Shown here: positions 50,280 through 62,433 of the stretch, one piece after another
Layout: the number at the start of each line of letters is the position of its first letter
Position numbering within the stretch: the first letter of the stretch is position 1
Assembly (NCBI RefSeq): GCF_018491765.1
Contig: NZ_JABWCU010000022.1
Location: 1 to 64,000 of the forward strand
Length of the DNA: 64,000 bases
Direction: 5' to 3'
Origin: Novosphingobium profundi
GTDB taxonomy: Bacteria; Pseudomonadota; Alphaproteobacteria; Sphingomonadales; Sphingomonadaceae
Notes under the pieces: generated by a model
The model's input: only the letters and a program-made list of their open reading frames with translations
Database searches by the model: none
Told to the model about the DNA's origin: nothing
Position numbers and translations under genes: made by a program

Positions 50280-50436
50280 GCGCCCCAGATAGTCCGTCCG
50301 ACGCAGGCTTGCCACCCCCAATCTTCAGGCTAAGGATCACGAGCATGCGCTTTATCGCAATGGCGAAACGTCCAGAAACAATCGCGAGTCTATCGATTGC
50401 AGCGGTTTGCCAGATAATTCAAAGGAGCCCCTCTCG

Positions 50437-51090
50437 ATGAGCGAAGCCAAGTCCCCCGTCCTCGATGACCTGCTGAACGGGTATCGCCGCTTCCGGTCGA
50501 CCGGCTGGACCCCGCACCGTGAGCGCTGGGCGCAGCTGAAGGACGGCCAGGAGCCCCAGGTCATGGTCATTTCCTGCTCGGACAGCCGTGTCGATCCCAG
50601 CCAGATCTTCGACGTCGATCCCGGCGAGATCTTCGTCGTGCGCAACGTTGCCGCGCTCGTACCGCCCTATGAGACCACGCCCGGCCATCACGGTGTCTCG
50701 GCCGCGCTCGAATTCGCGGTGCAGGTTCTGAAGGTCAAGGAAATCGTGGTCATGGGCCACGGCATGTGCGGTGGCTGCAAGGCCGCGCTCAGCCAGAGCC
50801 TGCACGGCAACGAGCCGGGTGCCGGCGGTTTCGTCGCCGACTGGATCTCGCTTCTCGACGAGGCGCGCGAAGTGGTCGTCGCGGAGCACGGTTCGAGTGG
50901 CCGCCCTGCCGAAATCGAAATGGAACACGCCGGCGTGCGCGTCAGCCTCGCCAACCTGATGACCTTCCCCTGGGTCAAGGACAAGGTCGAGAGCGGCGAA
51001 CTCACCTTGCGCGGTTCGTTCTTCGCGATCTCGGACGGGATCCTGCACCTGCTCGATCCCGAGACGGGCGCCTTCGCTCCCGTCGCCTGA
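50437..51090 (+). CDS. Beta-class carbonic anhydrase
   Basis: A 217-residue zinc enzyme interconverting CO2 and bicarbonate. Zinc ligands are the Cys in ISCSDSRVD and the His/Cys pair in MGHGMCGGCKA; the Asp-Arg dyad is in SDSRVD, and RNVAALVPPYE is conserved. AAGGAG lies 10 nt before ATG 50437. It is a single-gene unit ended by a strong terminator. Confidence 0.94.
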   Translation: MSEAKSPVLDDLLNGYRRFRSTGWTPHRERWAQLKDGQEPQVMVISCSDSRVDPSQIFDVDPGEIFVVRNVAALVPPYETTPGHHGVSAALEFAVQVLKVKEIVVMGHGMCGGCKAALSQSLHGNEPGAGGFVADWISLLDEAREVVVAEHGSSGRPAEIEMEHAGVRVSLANLMTFPWVKDKVESGELTLRGSFFAISDGILHLLDPETGAFAPVA

Positions 51091-51160
51091 TCGGGAGGCT
51101 GCGACTTTTTTGGCCAGCGCAGGACAGCCAAATGTTCGGCGCTGGTCACCAACCCGACGG

Positions 51161-51196
51161 AAAAGGGCGCCGGACTTCGTGTCCGGCGCCCTTTTT
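51161..51196 (+). terminator. Rho-independent terminator after carbonic anhydrase
   Basis: AAAAGGGCGCCGGAC (51161-51175) pairs with GTCCGGCGCCCTTTT (51181-51195) around TTCGT and ends in a T run. It probably also serves the - strand gene ending at 51245. Confidence 0.9.
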
Positions 51197-51244
51197 GCTA
51201 CCTTGCCGGTACAGGGACCGGCGAACCGGCCCCGTACCTGGCGA

Positions 51245-52564
51245 TCAGGACTTGCTGTCGGCGTAGGCGGCCCAGAGCTCGGCGACGGGCTTGCGCGAAC
51301 CGGTGACCTTGGCGAAGCTCGCCTTGGCTTCCGCATTCTTGTTCTGGCGCACTTGCGCGATGCCCAGGCGCAGCGCCGCGGCGTTGGCATCGACACCCGG
51401 CATTCCGAGCGCCTTGCTGTAGAAGGTTTCGGCCTTCGCGTTCTCGTCGTAGCTGAGGAACACGTCGCCCGCTGCCATCACCGTCTTGACGGTTGCGCCG
51501 GACTTGCTCGCGTCGGCTTCCTGCGAGGGCAGCGAAGCCTTGTCGGACTTCACGCGCGCCTCGGTGTCCGCCTTTTCGGTGCCGAGATCGGCCGACGTCA
51601 GTGCGCCCTTGGCGATACCCTCGTTCATGACCTTGAGCGCTTCGCCCGGATAGGCGCGCGGATCGGCGTTCTCGAGGTACTCGAGGTAGTCACGCTTGTC
51701 CTTGAGCGCCTTGGTCTCGAACATCAAACGCATGAGATCGAGGTTCTCGGCAGTCGGCAGCGCGGCAAGCTGGCGAACGATCGAGGCCGAAATGTACCAC
51801 ACTTCGGGCGAGGGATAGTTGGCCGCGAGCATCGAGGCGTATTCCGTCGAAGAAGCGAGGTCTTTGGCGTCGTAAGCGGCCTGAAGAGCCGAACGCAGCG
51901 CCGTTTCTGACGGCGCCTGGCCCGAGGCTTTCGCGGCTTCGATGTCGGCCTTGACCATCGCCAGAGCGGCTTCGCCGTTACCCGAACGCTTGTAGCTGTC
52001 GGCCAGGATCAGGTCGAGCTGGTTGTTCGGATCCTGATAGCCAGCATCCTTGGCCGCCTTGATGTAGGTCGCGGCCGAAGCGAAGTCCTGCTCCTGATAG
52101 TAGGTCACGCCGAGGTCGTAGTTGACCGCGCCGATCTGCGCCTGTTCCACCTTGCCGCTGTCGAGACGCAGCTTGAGCGCGTGAATCTTGAGCGCGTTGT
52201 CCTTCGAGATGATCGCGAAGAAGCGCATGAAATCGCCCAGGACGTTCTTGTCGTCGGGGGTCGTGGCGACCGCTTCGGCCTTGGCAAAGGCGGCCTTGGC
52301 GTCACCGCCGAGGGCTGCGTTCTCCGCCGCTACGGCAGCGGTCATGGTCTGGTCGTTGGGCGTGGTGCCCAGCGCCGCACGAGCGGCCTTGTCGGCCTCC
52401 TGGATCGGCAGGAACGCGGCGACGAATTCCTTCGAATAGTTGCCGGCGCCTTCCTTCTCGTTCTTCTTGGCCGCGAAGGCGGCGTTGGGTGCAACCGTGA
52501 CGGCAAGGCCACTCGACAGTGCAACGGCAAGCGCAACGCGGGAAATCAGAAACTTGCGAGCCAT
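51245..52564 (-). CDS. Exported TPR-like repeat protein
   Basis: A 439-residue protein with a signal peptide (residues 1-31, AAFA/AKK). The rest is alpha-helical with TPR/Sel1-like pairs, for example YDLGVTYYQEQDFASAATYI, LADSYKRSGNGEAALAMV and AGDVFLSYDENAKAETFYSKAL. No enzyme motif is seen. ATG 52564 is preferred because the signal peptide starts there; AGGAG is about 12 nt upstream. It could be a periplasmic scaffold. It is conserved-looking but unnamed. Confidence 0.8.
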   Translation of the reverse strand: MARKFLISRVALAVALSSGLAVTVAPNAAFAAKKNEKEGAGNYSKEFVAAFLPIQEADKAARAALGTTPNDQTMTAAVAAENAALGGDAKAAFAKAEAVATTPDDKNVLGDFMRFFAIISKDNALKIHALKLRLDSGKVEQAQIGAVNYDLGVTYYQEQDFASAATYIKAAKDAGYQDPNNQLDLILADSYKRSGNGEAALAMVKADIEAAKASGQAPSETALRSALQAAYDAKDLASSTEYASMLAANYPSPEVWYISASIVRQLAALPTAENLDLMRLMFETKALKDKRDYLEYLENADPRAYPGEALKVMNEGIAKGALTSADLGTEKADTEARVKSDKASLPSQEADASKSGATVKTVMAAGDVFLSYDENAKAETFYSKALGMPGVDANAAALRLGIAQVRQNKNAEAKASFAKVTGSRKPVAELWAAYADSKS

Positions 52565-52936
52565 AGACAGGCTAACTCCTCTGGTACGGCAGGAGCACGC
52601 GTGTCTTCGCGAGTCTCCCGTGATGAATTCGAAACTGCGCCGCGTGATGACGGCGAAATCCATGCTTGGCAACCTTGGCCGGGCAATAGAAACTTACGGC
52701 TTAACCCGGATTGAATGCAATTCGGCGCACCATGTTCCCCTCCTTCACGCCGCGCGGCGACGACATTTCATGTGATCGGCACCATTTGCGCCGATGAAAT
52801 CCGGCCCAGTCCTTGAATTTGTGGAAAAGAGCGCAGGAAACATTCGCTTCGACGAGGTAGCGGTGGCATTCGTCAAAACCATGCCCTAGGGCTCACTATC
52901 CGTTCCTGGAAGCTTAGCAGAAGACGACGATAGCGC
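52565..52936. other. Divergent region between TPR-like gene and gyrA
   Basis: This 372-bp gap has no supported gene. It must hold both promoters. An imperfect hairpin is visible (ATTTC 52765-52769 with GAAAT 52796-52800, and ATCGGC 52775-52780 with GCCGAT 52790-52795). No copy of the island dyad is seen. Large open frames on the - strand opposite gyrA are shadows. Confidence 0.6.
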
Positions 52937-55737
<2,801 letters not shown>

Positions 55738-55741
<4 letters not shown>

Positions 55742-56103
55742 ACGGCCCCTCGACGACCGGTGTCGCCTACAAGATCCTGACCGCGCCGCAGATGGAAACG
55801 CTGCTGCACGAAGGAACCTTCGCCGGCGCGCCGATCGACCTCGAGGACGGGTACATCCACATGTCCGACGCCGGACAGGTGAACGAGACCCTCGTGAAGC
55901 ACTTCGATGGCCAGACCGATCTCCACATCGTGGCGGTCGGTCTGGACGCGCTCGAGGGTGCGATCCGTTGGGAAGTCTCGCGCGGGGGGGCGCTGTTCCC
56001 GCACCTCTATGGCGAATTGCCGCTGACGGCCGTGATGGCCCATGGCCTGGTCAAGCGCGATGCCGAGGGCGAGCTGCTCCTGCCTGGATCGACGTCGGAG
56101 TAA
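55738..56103 (+). CDS. DUF952 protein
   Basis: A 121-residue DUF952 protein: AYKILTAPQMETLLHEG, DLEDGYIHMSDAGQ and GALFPHLYGELPL are family blocks. The function is unknown; the fold is related to ADP-ribosyl-processing proteins in some reports, which I cannot confirm here. It is translationally coupled to gyrA by an ATGA overlap. Confidence 0.88.
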
Positions 56104-56130
56104 TCCACGTCCCTCTGGTCATGCCCGGAC

Positions 56131-56820
56131 CTAGCCGAAATCGTCCCAGTCGACCCGTTGGACTTCCGCACGCATGCGCAGTTCGCCGGTGACGCCTGTC
56201 GCCAGCACGAGGTTGCCGATGTAGAGCGCAGCCCAGGCCAGCACGGCCTGCGGCGCCTCTCCGGCAAGGTAATCCGGAACGGTTATCTGGAGCACGCCGC
56301 CAAAGACGATGAGCACGCCGCCCACGCCGACCCGGCTTTGCGCGAAAGTGCTCATCCACGCCGAAGCCGCGAGGCCGCCGAGCGCCAATCCATAGAAAAG
56401 CGGCACCGCCGCTCCGATGCGGCTTGCCGCGAAGTAGCACAGCAGCGGCGTCAGCAGGAACAGCCCGGCCGTTCCGATCCGACGGTTCACGTCGGGAGCC
56501 TGCGTTCGATGGCTCAGAAACAGCGAAAGGCCGGCGAACCAGCCCAGCATCATGATCGTGCGCGCGAGACCGGGGTAGATCATCGAAAGCGCACCCGCGA
56601 GACCTTCAAGCCCGAGCATCAGCGCCAGTAACTGCGTGTCGCGCCCCTTGTGGCGCAACACCGCGTAGGCCGAGAGCAGCCACAACGGCAGCGCCTCGAG
56701 CGCCATGAAGTAGACGCCGGGGACTGGTGTTCGCGAGACCAGGAACCAGGCATGCGCCAGAGCCGTAGCCAGGCTCAACAGCAGCCAGGGACGGCGTTCC
56801 ACGAGTGCGCGGCGGGGCAT
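56131..56820 (-). CDS. YhhN (TMEM86) family membrane protein
   Basis: A 229-residue protein with about eight hydrophobic segments. The arrangement resembles the YhhN/TMEM86 family, whose animal members hydrolyse lysoplasmalogen; weak sequence similarity limits confidence. ATG 56820 gives a basic lead (PRRALVERRP) before the first helix, with AGGAGG about 13 nt upstream. It is convergent with the DUF952 gene. Confidence 0.68.
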   Translation of the reverse strand: MPRRALVERRPWLLLSLATALAHAWFLVSRTPVPGVYFMALEALPLWLLSAYAVLRHKGRDTQLLALMLGLEGLAGALSMIYPGLARTIMMLGWFAGLSLFLSHRTQAPDVNRRIGTAGLFLLTPLLCYFAASRIGAAVPLFYGLALGGLAASAWMSTFAQSRVGVGGVLIVFGGVLQITVPDYLAGEAPQAVLAWAALYIGNLVLATGVTGELRMRAEVQRVDWDDFG

Positions 56821-56988
56821 GTCTGTCTTGCGACCTCCTGCTGGATCCGAATGCCGCGATCCCGTACCGACCACAGGCAAGCCCCTTCCTTGTCCTGTCC
56901 GCCGCAACAAGTCATCCCCTCAAATTCGCAGTCTCGCCGGAAATCCCCCCCTTTCCGCTTTGCGCCAGAAGCGCTAGGCGCAAGCCCC

Positions 56989-58353
56989 ATGACACAGACG
57001 GTTCACATCATCGGCGGCGGCCTGGCCGGCAGCGAGGCGGCTTGGCAGCTCGCACGGCGTGGTTTTCGCGTACGGATCTCCGAAATGCGGGGCACCGGAG
57101 AACGCACGCCCGCGCACCAGGGCGACGGCCTTGCCGAACTCGTCTGCTCGAACTCGTTCCGTTCCGACGACGATGAAAAGAACGCGGTCGGACTGCTCCA
57201 CTACGAGATGCGCGCCTGCGATTCGCTGATCATGGGCGCGGCCAAGGTCGCCGCAGTGCCCGCCGGATCGGCGCTCGCGGTCGATCGCGAGGTGTTCTCC
57301 GCCGAAGTCGAGAAGCGTCTCTCCTCGCTCGAGAACGTCGAGATCGTGCGCGAGCGCATCGACGTCCTGCCGAGCGAGGGCATGACCATCGTCGCCACCG
57401 GTCCCCTTACCGCAGAAGCGCTTGCGGGCAGCATCGGCGCGGCGACGGGTTCGGACAGCCTCGCCTTCTTCGACGCCATCGCGCCGATCGTCTACCGCGA
57501 TTCGGTGGACATGGACGTGTGTTGGATGGCCTCGCGCTGGGACAAGCCCTCCAAAGTCGGCGGCGGCACCAAGGACTACATCAACTGCCCGATGAACAAG
57601 GAGCAGTACCTCGCCTTCCACCAGGCCCTGATCGACGGCGAAAAGACCGTGTTCAAGGACTGGGAGGCCGACACTCCCTATTTCGACGGCTGCATGCCGA
57701 TCGAGGTCATGGCCGAGCGCGGCGTCGAGACGCTGCGCTTCGGTCCGATGAAGCCGGTCGGGCTCGACAATCCGCACTGGGCGACGCCCGAGCACCCCAA
57801 CGGGCGCTGGCCTTACGCGGTCGTCCAGCTGCGCCAGGACAACAAGCTGGGCACGCTTTTCAACATGGTCGGCTTCCAGACCAAGCTCAAGCACGCCGAG
57901 CAGGTCCGCCTGTTCCGCACCATCCCGGGGCTTGAGAACGCCGAGTTCGCCCGTCTGGGCGGCCTGCACCGCAACACCTTCATCAATTCGCCGGTCCTGC
58001 TCGACCGCCAGCTGCGCCTGAAGAGCGCGCCGCACGTGCGCTTTGCCGGGCAGATCACGGGCTGCGAGGGCTATGTCGAGAGTTCCGCCGTCGGCCTCAT
58101 GGCGGGCCTGATGACGGCCGCGCAGCTTGCCGGGCGCGAATGGCAGGCCCCGCCCGCGACGACCGCCATGGGCGCCCTGCTCTCGCACATCACCGGCGAC
58201 GCCGACGCCGAGAGCTTCCAGCCCATGAACGTCAACTTTGGACTGTTCCCCCCCCTTCACGACGTCAAGAAAAAGCAGCGCAAGGAAGCCTATACCGCGC
58301 GCGCCAAGGACGAGATCGTGCCCTGGATCGAGGGCCTCGTACCGGCGGGCTGA
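56989..58353 (+). CDS. trmFO: tRNA (uracil-5-)-methyltransferase TrmFO (folate/FAD)
   Basis: A 454-residue flavoenzyme that methylates U54 of tRNA with methylene-tetrahydrofolate. Seen are the FAD motif VHIIGGGLAGSEAAWQLARRG, the ELVCSNSFRSD block, MDVCWMASRWDKPS, YINCPMNKEQY and the C-terminal GYVESSAVGLMAGLM. ATG 56989 is chosen because the FAD motif begins there. Two conserved Cys in the LVCSNS and INCP regions fit the catalytic pair. Confidence 0.95.
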   Translation: MTQTVHIIGGGLAGSEAAWQLARRGFRVRISEMRGTGERTPAHQGDGLAELVCSNSFRSDDDEKNAVGLLHYEMRACDSLIMGAAKVAAVPAGSALAVDREVFSAEVEKRLSSLENVEIVRERIDVLPSEGMTIVATGPLTAEALAGSIGAATGSDSLAFFDAIAPIVYRDSVDMDVCWMASRWDKPSKVGGGTKDYINCPMNKEQYLAFHQALIDGEKTVFKDWEADTPYFDGCMPIEVMAERGVETLRFGPMKPVGLDNPHWATPEHPNGRWPYAVVQLRQDNKLGTLFNMVGFQTKLKHAEQVRLFRTIPGLENAEFARLGGLHRNTFINSPVLLDRQLRLKSAPHVRFAGQITGCEGYVESSAVGLMAGLMTAAQLAGREWQAPPATTAMGALLSHITGDADAESFQPMNVNFGLFPPLHDVKKKQRKEAYTARAKDEIVPWIEGLVPAG

Positions 58354-58380
58354 GCGATCCTGTCCTACGCCGGACACCAA

Positions 58381-58860
58381 TCATTTGCACAGGCATTTCG
58401 ATTTCGGCTTGCCCGGCGCAGGTGGCGGCGCGGTTCGACGAAACTCGCGCAGCGTTAGCCAGTCGTCGCGGTTGGTGTCAGCGTTTTCGAACTTCTCGAC
58501 AGTCGTGTGCGCCCACTCCTCGAACGTGAGGAGGTTGTTGCCATCCTTGTCGAGCTTGCGAAAATCGTTGGTGCGCGTGGAAAGCATCTCGTTACGGGTA
58601 ATGCGCCCGTCGCTGTCCCTGTCGTAGCGGCCGAAGCGACGCTGCTCCCGCGTCAGTTCGCTCGCCTCGGGCGGCGCCGGACCGATCACACCCTCGAGGT
58701 CCTCCGGCGCAACCGAGGGAAGTCCATCCTCCGGCGAAATCGAGGGCGCAGGCTCGGGCGGCGGTGCCGCGCGTTCGACCATCGCGCGCCCCTGCCACCA
58801 GAACAGGCCAAGGCTGACGAGCAGAAGTGCCCCGAAAGCCCCCAGTAGAATTCGGTTCAT
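58381..58860 (-). CDS. Membrane-anchored EF-hand protein
   Basis: A 159-residue protein with an N-terminal membrane anchor (residues 4-22), a Pro-rich linker and three EF-hand loops: Asp80-Glu91 (DRDSDGRITRNE), Asp104-Glu115 (DKDGNNLLTFEE) and Asp128-Glu139 (DTNRDDWLTLRE). The tail has two Cys. It probably binds calcium in the periplasm. Partner unknown. Confidence 0.85.
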   Translation of the reverse strand: MNRILLGAFGALLLVSLGLFWWQGRAMVERAAPPPEPAPSISPEDGLPSVAPEDLEGVIGPAPPEASELTREQRRFGRYDRDSDGRITRNEMLSTRTNDFRKLDKDGNNLLTFEEWAHTTVEKFENADTNRDDWLTLREFRRTAPPPAPGKPKSKCLCK

Positions 58861-58953
58861 CGTCCACCCTCATCGCCCGCGCGCAAGAGTGCCGATGACC
58901 GCAAGCCATGACCAATTACGAAATGTTCACATGGGCGCGATGTCCGGCGCCGG

Positions 58954-59667
58954 TCAACGACCCAACAGGCCGACGCCAAGCGCGCGAACCAGAGCGCTGG
59001 GAGACCGCGCCGCTTCTTCCGATCCATGGGCGTAACGGCGTGCGGAGAGAACTTCGAGCACCTTGAGCGGGCGCAACGCACGCGCGACCGAACCGCGCGT
59101 ACGCAAAGGCCTTTCGGCCAGCAGCGTTTCGACCGCTTTGCGCTCCTCGGCATTGCGCAGGCGCACGGCGAGATCGGTCAGCCCCCAGGCCTCGCCGATC
59201 GCGTGTGCCTTGTCGGCCTGATCGGCTTGACCGACCTGGCGCGCGAAGGCGGCGAAGGCGAGACCGCGTGCGTGCGCCATCGCCTGCAACGCATCGGACG
59301 GGAGCGGCGCCGGGGCCGTCAGCGCTTCCCACCCGTCAACGAGCGCGACCGCTTCGCCATGGGCGCCATTCCAGCTGCGAAGCGCAGCCAGGAGTGGTTC
59401 GCCCCTGGGCCAGTTCACAGCGTCCTGTCCGAGTGTCTCACGCCACCAGGAGAGGCGCAACTGCGCCAGCATCGGCTCCTTGGAATGGCGCAAGAGGTTG
59501 GCAAGCCTTGCGTCGAGCGCGAAGAGCGCCAAGGTTGCAAGGCGCGAAGAACGCGGCGCATAGGCGAGCGCCAGTCGCGCGAGCGGCGAAAGAGCGCCGA
59601 CGAGGCTTTCCTCGATCTGGGACGGGGTCAGCGCTTCGGGCTGACTTGCGGGCTTTTCTTCGGTCAC
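58954..59667 (-). CDS. Squalene/phytoene synthase-like protein, probably non-catalytic
   Basis: A 237-residue all-helical protein of the squalene/phytoene synthase superfamily (LARLALAYAPRSSR, LRLSWWRETLGQDAV, GEAWGLTDLAVRLRN). The two Asp-rich D-x-x-x-D prenyl-PP motifs of true synthases are not visible and the protein is short, as in the NDUFAF6-like group that assists respiratory complex I assembly. GTG 59667 is the start. Function as a synthase is therefore doubtful. Confidence 0.75.
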   Translation of the reverse strand: MTEEKPASQPEALTPSQIEESLVGALSPLARLALAYAPRSSRLATLALFALDARLANLLRHSKEPMLAQLRLSWWRETLGQDAVNWPRGEPLLAALRSWNGAHGEAVALVDGWEALTAPAPLPSDALQAMAHARGLAFAAFARQVGQADQADKAHAIGEAWGLTDLAVRLRNAEERKAVETLLAERPLRTRGSVARALRPLKVLEVLSARRYAHGSEEAARSPSALVRALGVGLLGR

Positions 59668-59935
59668 GATGACAGGCTCTTAACCTTCGCGGCCCGTGTT
59701 GCAAGGGTTCGGCAACCGATTTCCCTCGCGAGATCGGCCACCAAGGCACGCATTTTCGCCGGTTTGCGTGACGTGATGTGCAATCGTTCTCATTTCCCCT
59801 TCGCAGCGCCCGATCGAATTTTCATTAACCATGCACATTACGCCAATTCTCATAATTTTAGAGGATATTGGTCGCACAATGGCACTGCGGAAATTTACCA
59901 AGGAATGATCGAGGTCGCCCCCCCCAACCGGTCGA

Positions 59936-61837
59936 TTGAACCTTCTGGCCCGGGCCATCGCTCGGCTGCTCGCGTGTCTTCGCGATTGCCGGGGAAACAC
60001 CTTCCTCATCTTCGCAGCGGCAGTCACCCCCCTTCTCGCACTCGTTGGCGGGGGAATCGACATGGGCCGTACCTACCTGTCCGAAACGCGTCTTCAGCAG
60101 GCGTGTGACGCGGGCGTCCTCTCTGCACGCAAAGCGCTTGGTTCGCAGGTGGTCGCCACCGGAAACGTTCCCTCGGACGTTTCGATGATCGGCAACCGCT
60201 TCTTCAACCTCAATTTTGCCGATGGTGCCTATGGCTCCCAGAGCCGCACCTTCACGATGGCGCTCGAGAGCGACTTTTCGATTTCGGGACAAGCCACCGT
60301 GCTGGTCCCGACGACGATCATGCGAGTCTTCGGGCAGACGCAAATTTCCGTGGCCGTGAAGTGCGAGGCGAAGCTCAACTATTCCAACACCGACGTGATG
60401 ATGGTGCTCGATACCACCGGGTCGATGGCCGATACCAACCCGAGCGACACCGAATCCAAGATCTCCATCCTGCGCCGCGTCGTGAAGAACTTTCACACCC
60501 AGCTGGAAGGCAGCAAGACGCCGGGCGTTCGCATTCGCTACGGATTCGTCCCGTATTCGACCAACGTCAATGTCGGCTACCTACTCAAGTCCGACTGGAT
60601 GGTCGATACCGGCAGCTATGAAGGGCGCAACGCCAAGGACACGGGCAAGGTCGAGACCGTCACCAAGTACAAGTACACCTATTCGACGCTGAGCGGATCG
60701 CAGGCCGCCATCGCAAGCACCTTCTCCAGCTCCTGCCCCGGCAACACCGCGACGTGGACCATGATCGCCTACGGGTCGGGATCGGGCTACGAAGTCTGGG
60801 ACACGCGCATCAACGGCAATGTCTACACCTGCACGCAAGGCGACGGCGGCTACAACGTCAGCGGAACGAGCTATGCCAACTACGTCTACCGCACGCTCAA
60901 GCAGGCCAATGGCACCGAAAGCAAGGAAGTCTACAAGTGGCAGTACAACTCGGTCGACGTCGACGTGAGTTCGCTCAAGGGCGCCAACGGCGATGCGCTC
61001 TACAAGGGCGGTTCGGTGTGGGTGCGCATGTTCGGTAACCCCTCACCGGCCCCGGACTACATGTCCGCAACCTTCAAGGGCTGCATCGAGGAGCGCGATA
61101 CCTACCAGATTTCCGACTACAACAACGTCGATCTCTCGCGCGCACTCGACCTCGACATAGACAGCATTCCCGACCCCAAGAAGTCCAAGACGCAGTGGCG
61201 GCCAGTGCTGCCTGAAATCTCGTTCGAACGCGCGTGGAAGCCGACTGGCGGGGCCTTCTCCAAGACCCCGGTGATGACGACCGACGATTACCTCCAGGCG
61301 AGCAATTACGGCCTCACCGCCTGCCCGGCCCCGGCCCACAAGCTGGCCGAGATGACCGCAAGCGAAGTGGCGAACTACGTCGATGCACTCAGCCCCGCAG
61401 GCAGCACCTACCACGACATCGGCATGATCTGGGGCGGGCGCCTGCTCTCGCCGACCGGCCTTTTCGCGACCGAGAACGCGGACGTCAGTGGACGCCCGAC
61501 GACGCGGCACCTGATCTTTCTCACCGATGGCGAGACCGCACCCTCCGAGTTCAGTTACGGCACTTACGGCATCGAACCGCTAAGCGAGAGGCGCTGGTCG
61601 CCAAGTTCCTCCTACACGCTCACCCAAACGGTGGAGAAGCGCTTCTCGTTTGCGTGCGACGAGGTGAAGAAGCGCAACATCACGGTCTGGGTGATCGGAT
61701 TCGGCACGCAGATGACCGACATGCTCAAGACCTGCGCGGGCAACGGCCACTGGTTCCAGGCCGACAACGCCACGCAGCTCAACGAGGCGTTCAACGCGAT
61801 CGCCAAGGCGATGGGTGACCTGAGGATCGTGAAGTGA
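59936..61837 (+). CDS. Tad pilus assembly protein, TadG-like with VWA domain
   Basis: A 633-residue protein with a TadE/G-type N-terminal transmembrane helix (CRGNTFLIFAAAVTPLLALVG) and a von Willebrand A domain whose metal site is D-T-T-G-S-M-A near residue 160; the C-terminal part has HLIFLTDGE and VWVIGFGTQ. TTG 59936 is the only near start in frame. ATG 59905 is in another frame, separated from it by an 8-C run. It is the first of three overlapping genes for a Flp/Tad-type secretion or adhesion apparatus; the core tad ATPase genes are not in the window. Confidence 0.82.
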   Translation: MNLLARAIARLLACLRDCRGNTFLIFAAAVTPLLALVGGGIDMGRTYLSETRLQQACDAGVLSARKALGSQVVATGNVPSDVSMIGNRFFNLNFADGAYGSQSRTFTMALESDFSISGQATVLVPTTIMRVFGQTQISVAVKCEAKLNYSNTDVMMVLDTTGSMADTNPSDTESKISILRRVVKNFHTQLEGSKTPGVRIRYGFVPYSTNVNVGYLLKSDWMVDTGSYEGRNAKDTGKVETVTKYKYTYSTLSGSQAAIASTFSSSCPGNTATWTMIAYGSGSGYEVWDTRINGNVYTCTQGDGGYNVSGTSYANYVYRTLKQANGTESKEVYKWQYNSVDVDVSSLKGANGDALYKGGSVWVRMFGNPSPAPDYMSATFKGCIEERDTYQISDYNNVDLSRALDLDIDSIPDPKKSKTQWRPVLPEISFERAWKPTGGAFSKTPVMTTDDYLQASNYGLTACPAPAHKLAEMTASEVANYVDALSPAGSTYHDIGMIWGGRLLSPTGLFATENADVSGRPTTRHLIFLTDGETAPSEFSYGTYGIEPLSERRWSPSSSYTLTQTVEKRFSFACDEVKKRNITVWVIGFGTQMTDMLKTCAGNGHWFQADNATQLNEAFNAIAKAMGDLRIVK

Positions 61838-62433
61838 GGCCTTTCGACCAGCGTTTCAGGCGCCTCTTGCGCGACCGACGCGGCGTGAGCGCGGTGGAAT
61901 TCGCCCTGCTCGCCCCGGTGGTGCTCATCACCATCTTCGGACTCTTCGACCTTGGCTACAACGTCTACACCGCCGAGCTTCTGGAAGGTGCGATCCAGAA
62001 GGCGGCCCGCGATTCCACGATCGAAGGCGCGGCCGCGAAGACCAGCGGGCTCGACGCGCACGTCGCCGAAGTAGTGCATGCCATCGCTCCGGCCGCAACT
62101 CTCGACTTCTCGCGAACCGCCTACACCTCCTTCTCCGACATCAACCAGCCCGAGGACTTCACCGACGTCAACGGCAACGGGATGTGCGATGCCGGCGAAC
62201 CCTACGAGGACGCCAATGGCAACGGAGCCTGGGACCGCAACCAGGGCAAGAGCGGCGTTGGCGGTGCACGTGACGCCGTTCTCTACCAGGTCCAGGTCAC
62301 GTATCCCCGGCCCTTTCCGGTCACCGCAATCTTCGGGATGAAGGACAGCTTCACGCTGATCTCACGCACGGTGTTGCGCAACCAGCCTTACGAAAACAGC
62401 GAAACCACGCCCAGTATCGGATACTGCGCATGA
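61834..62433 (+). CDS. TadE-family pseudopilin with calcium-loop insert
   Basis: A 199-residue protein with the TadE N-terminal segment (RRGVSAVEFALLAPVVLITI; the Gly-Val-Ser-Ala-Val-Glu-Phe context is typical). Residues of about 111-134 hold two Asp/Asn/Gly loops (DVNGNGMCDAGE and DANGNGAWD) of dockerin or calcium-binding type, unusual in TadE proteins. GTG 61834 overlaps the previous stop (GTGA), so the genes are coupled. Confidence 0.83.
   Translation: MRPFDQRFRRLLRDRRGVSAVEFALLAPVVLITIFGLFDLGYNVYTAELLEGAIQKAARDSTIEGAAAKTSGLDAHVAEVVHAIAPAATLDFSRTAYTSFSDINQPEDFTDVNGNGMCDAGEPYEDANGNGAWDRNQGKSGVGGARDAVLYQVQVTYPRPFPVTAIFGMKDSFTLISRTVLRNQPYENSETTPSIGYCA

Noticed and set aside
58381..58860. Riboswitch or small RNA in the short gaps around trmFO
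   Set aside because: The gaps are under about 170 bp and show no known riboswitch core.
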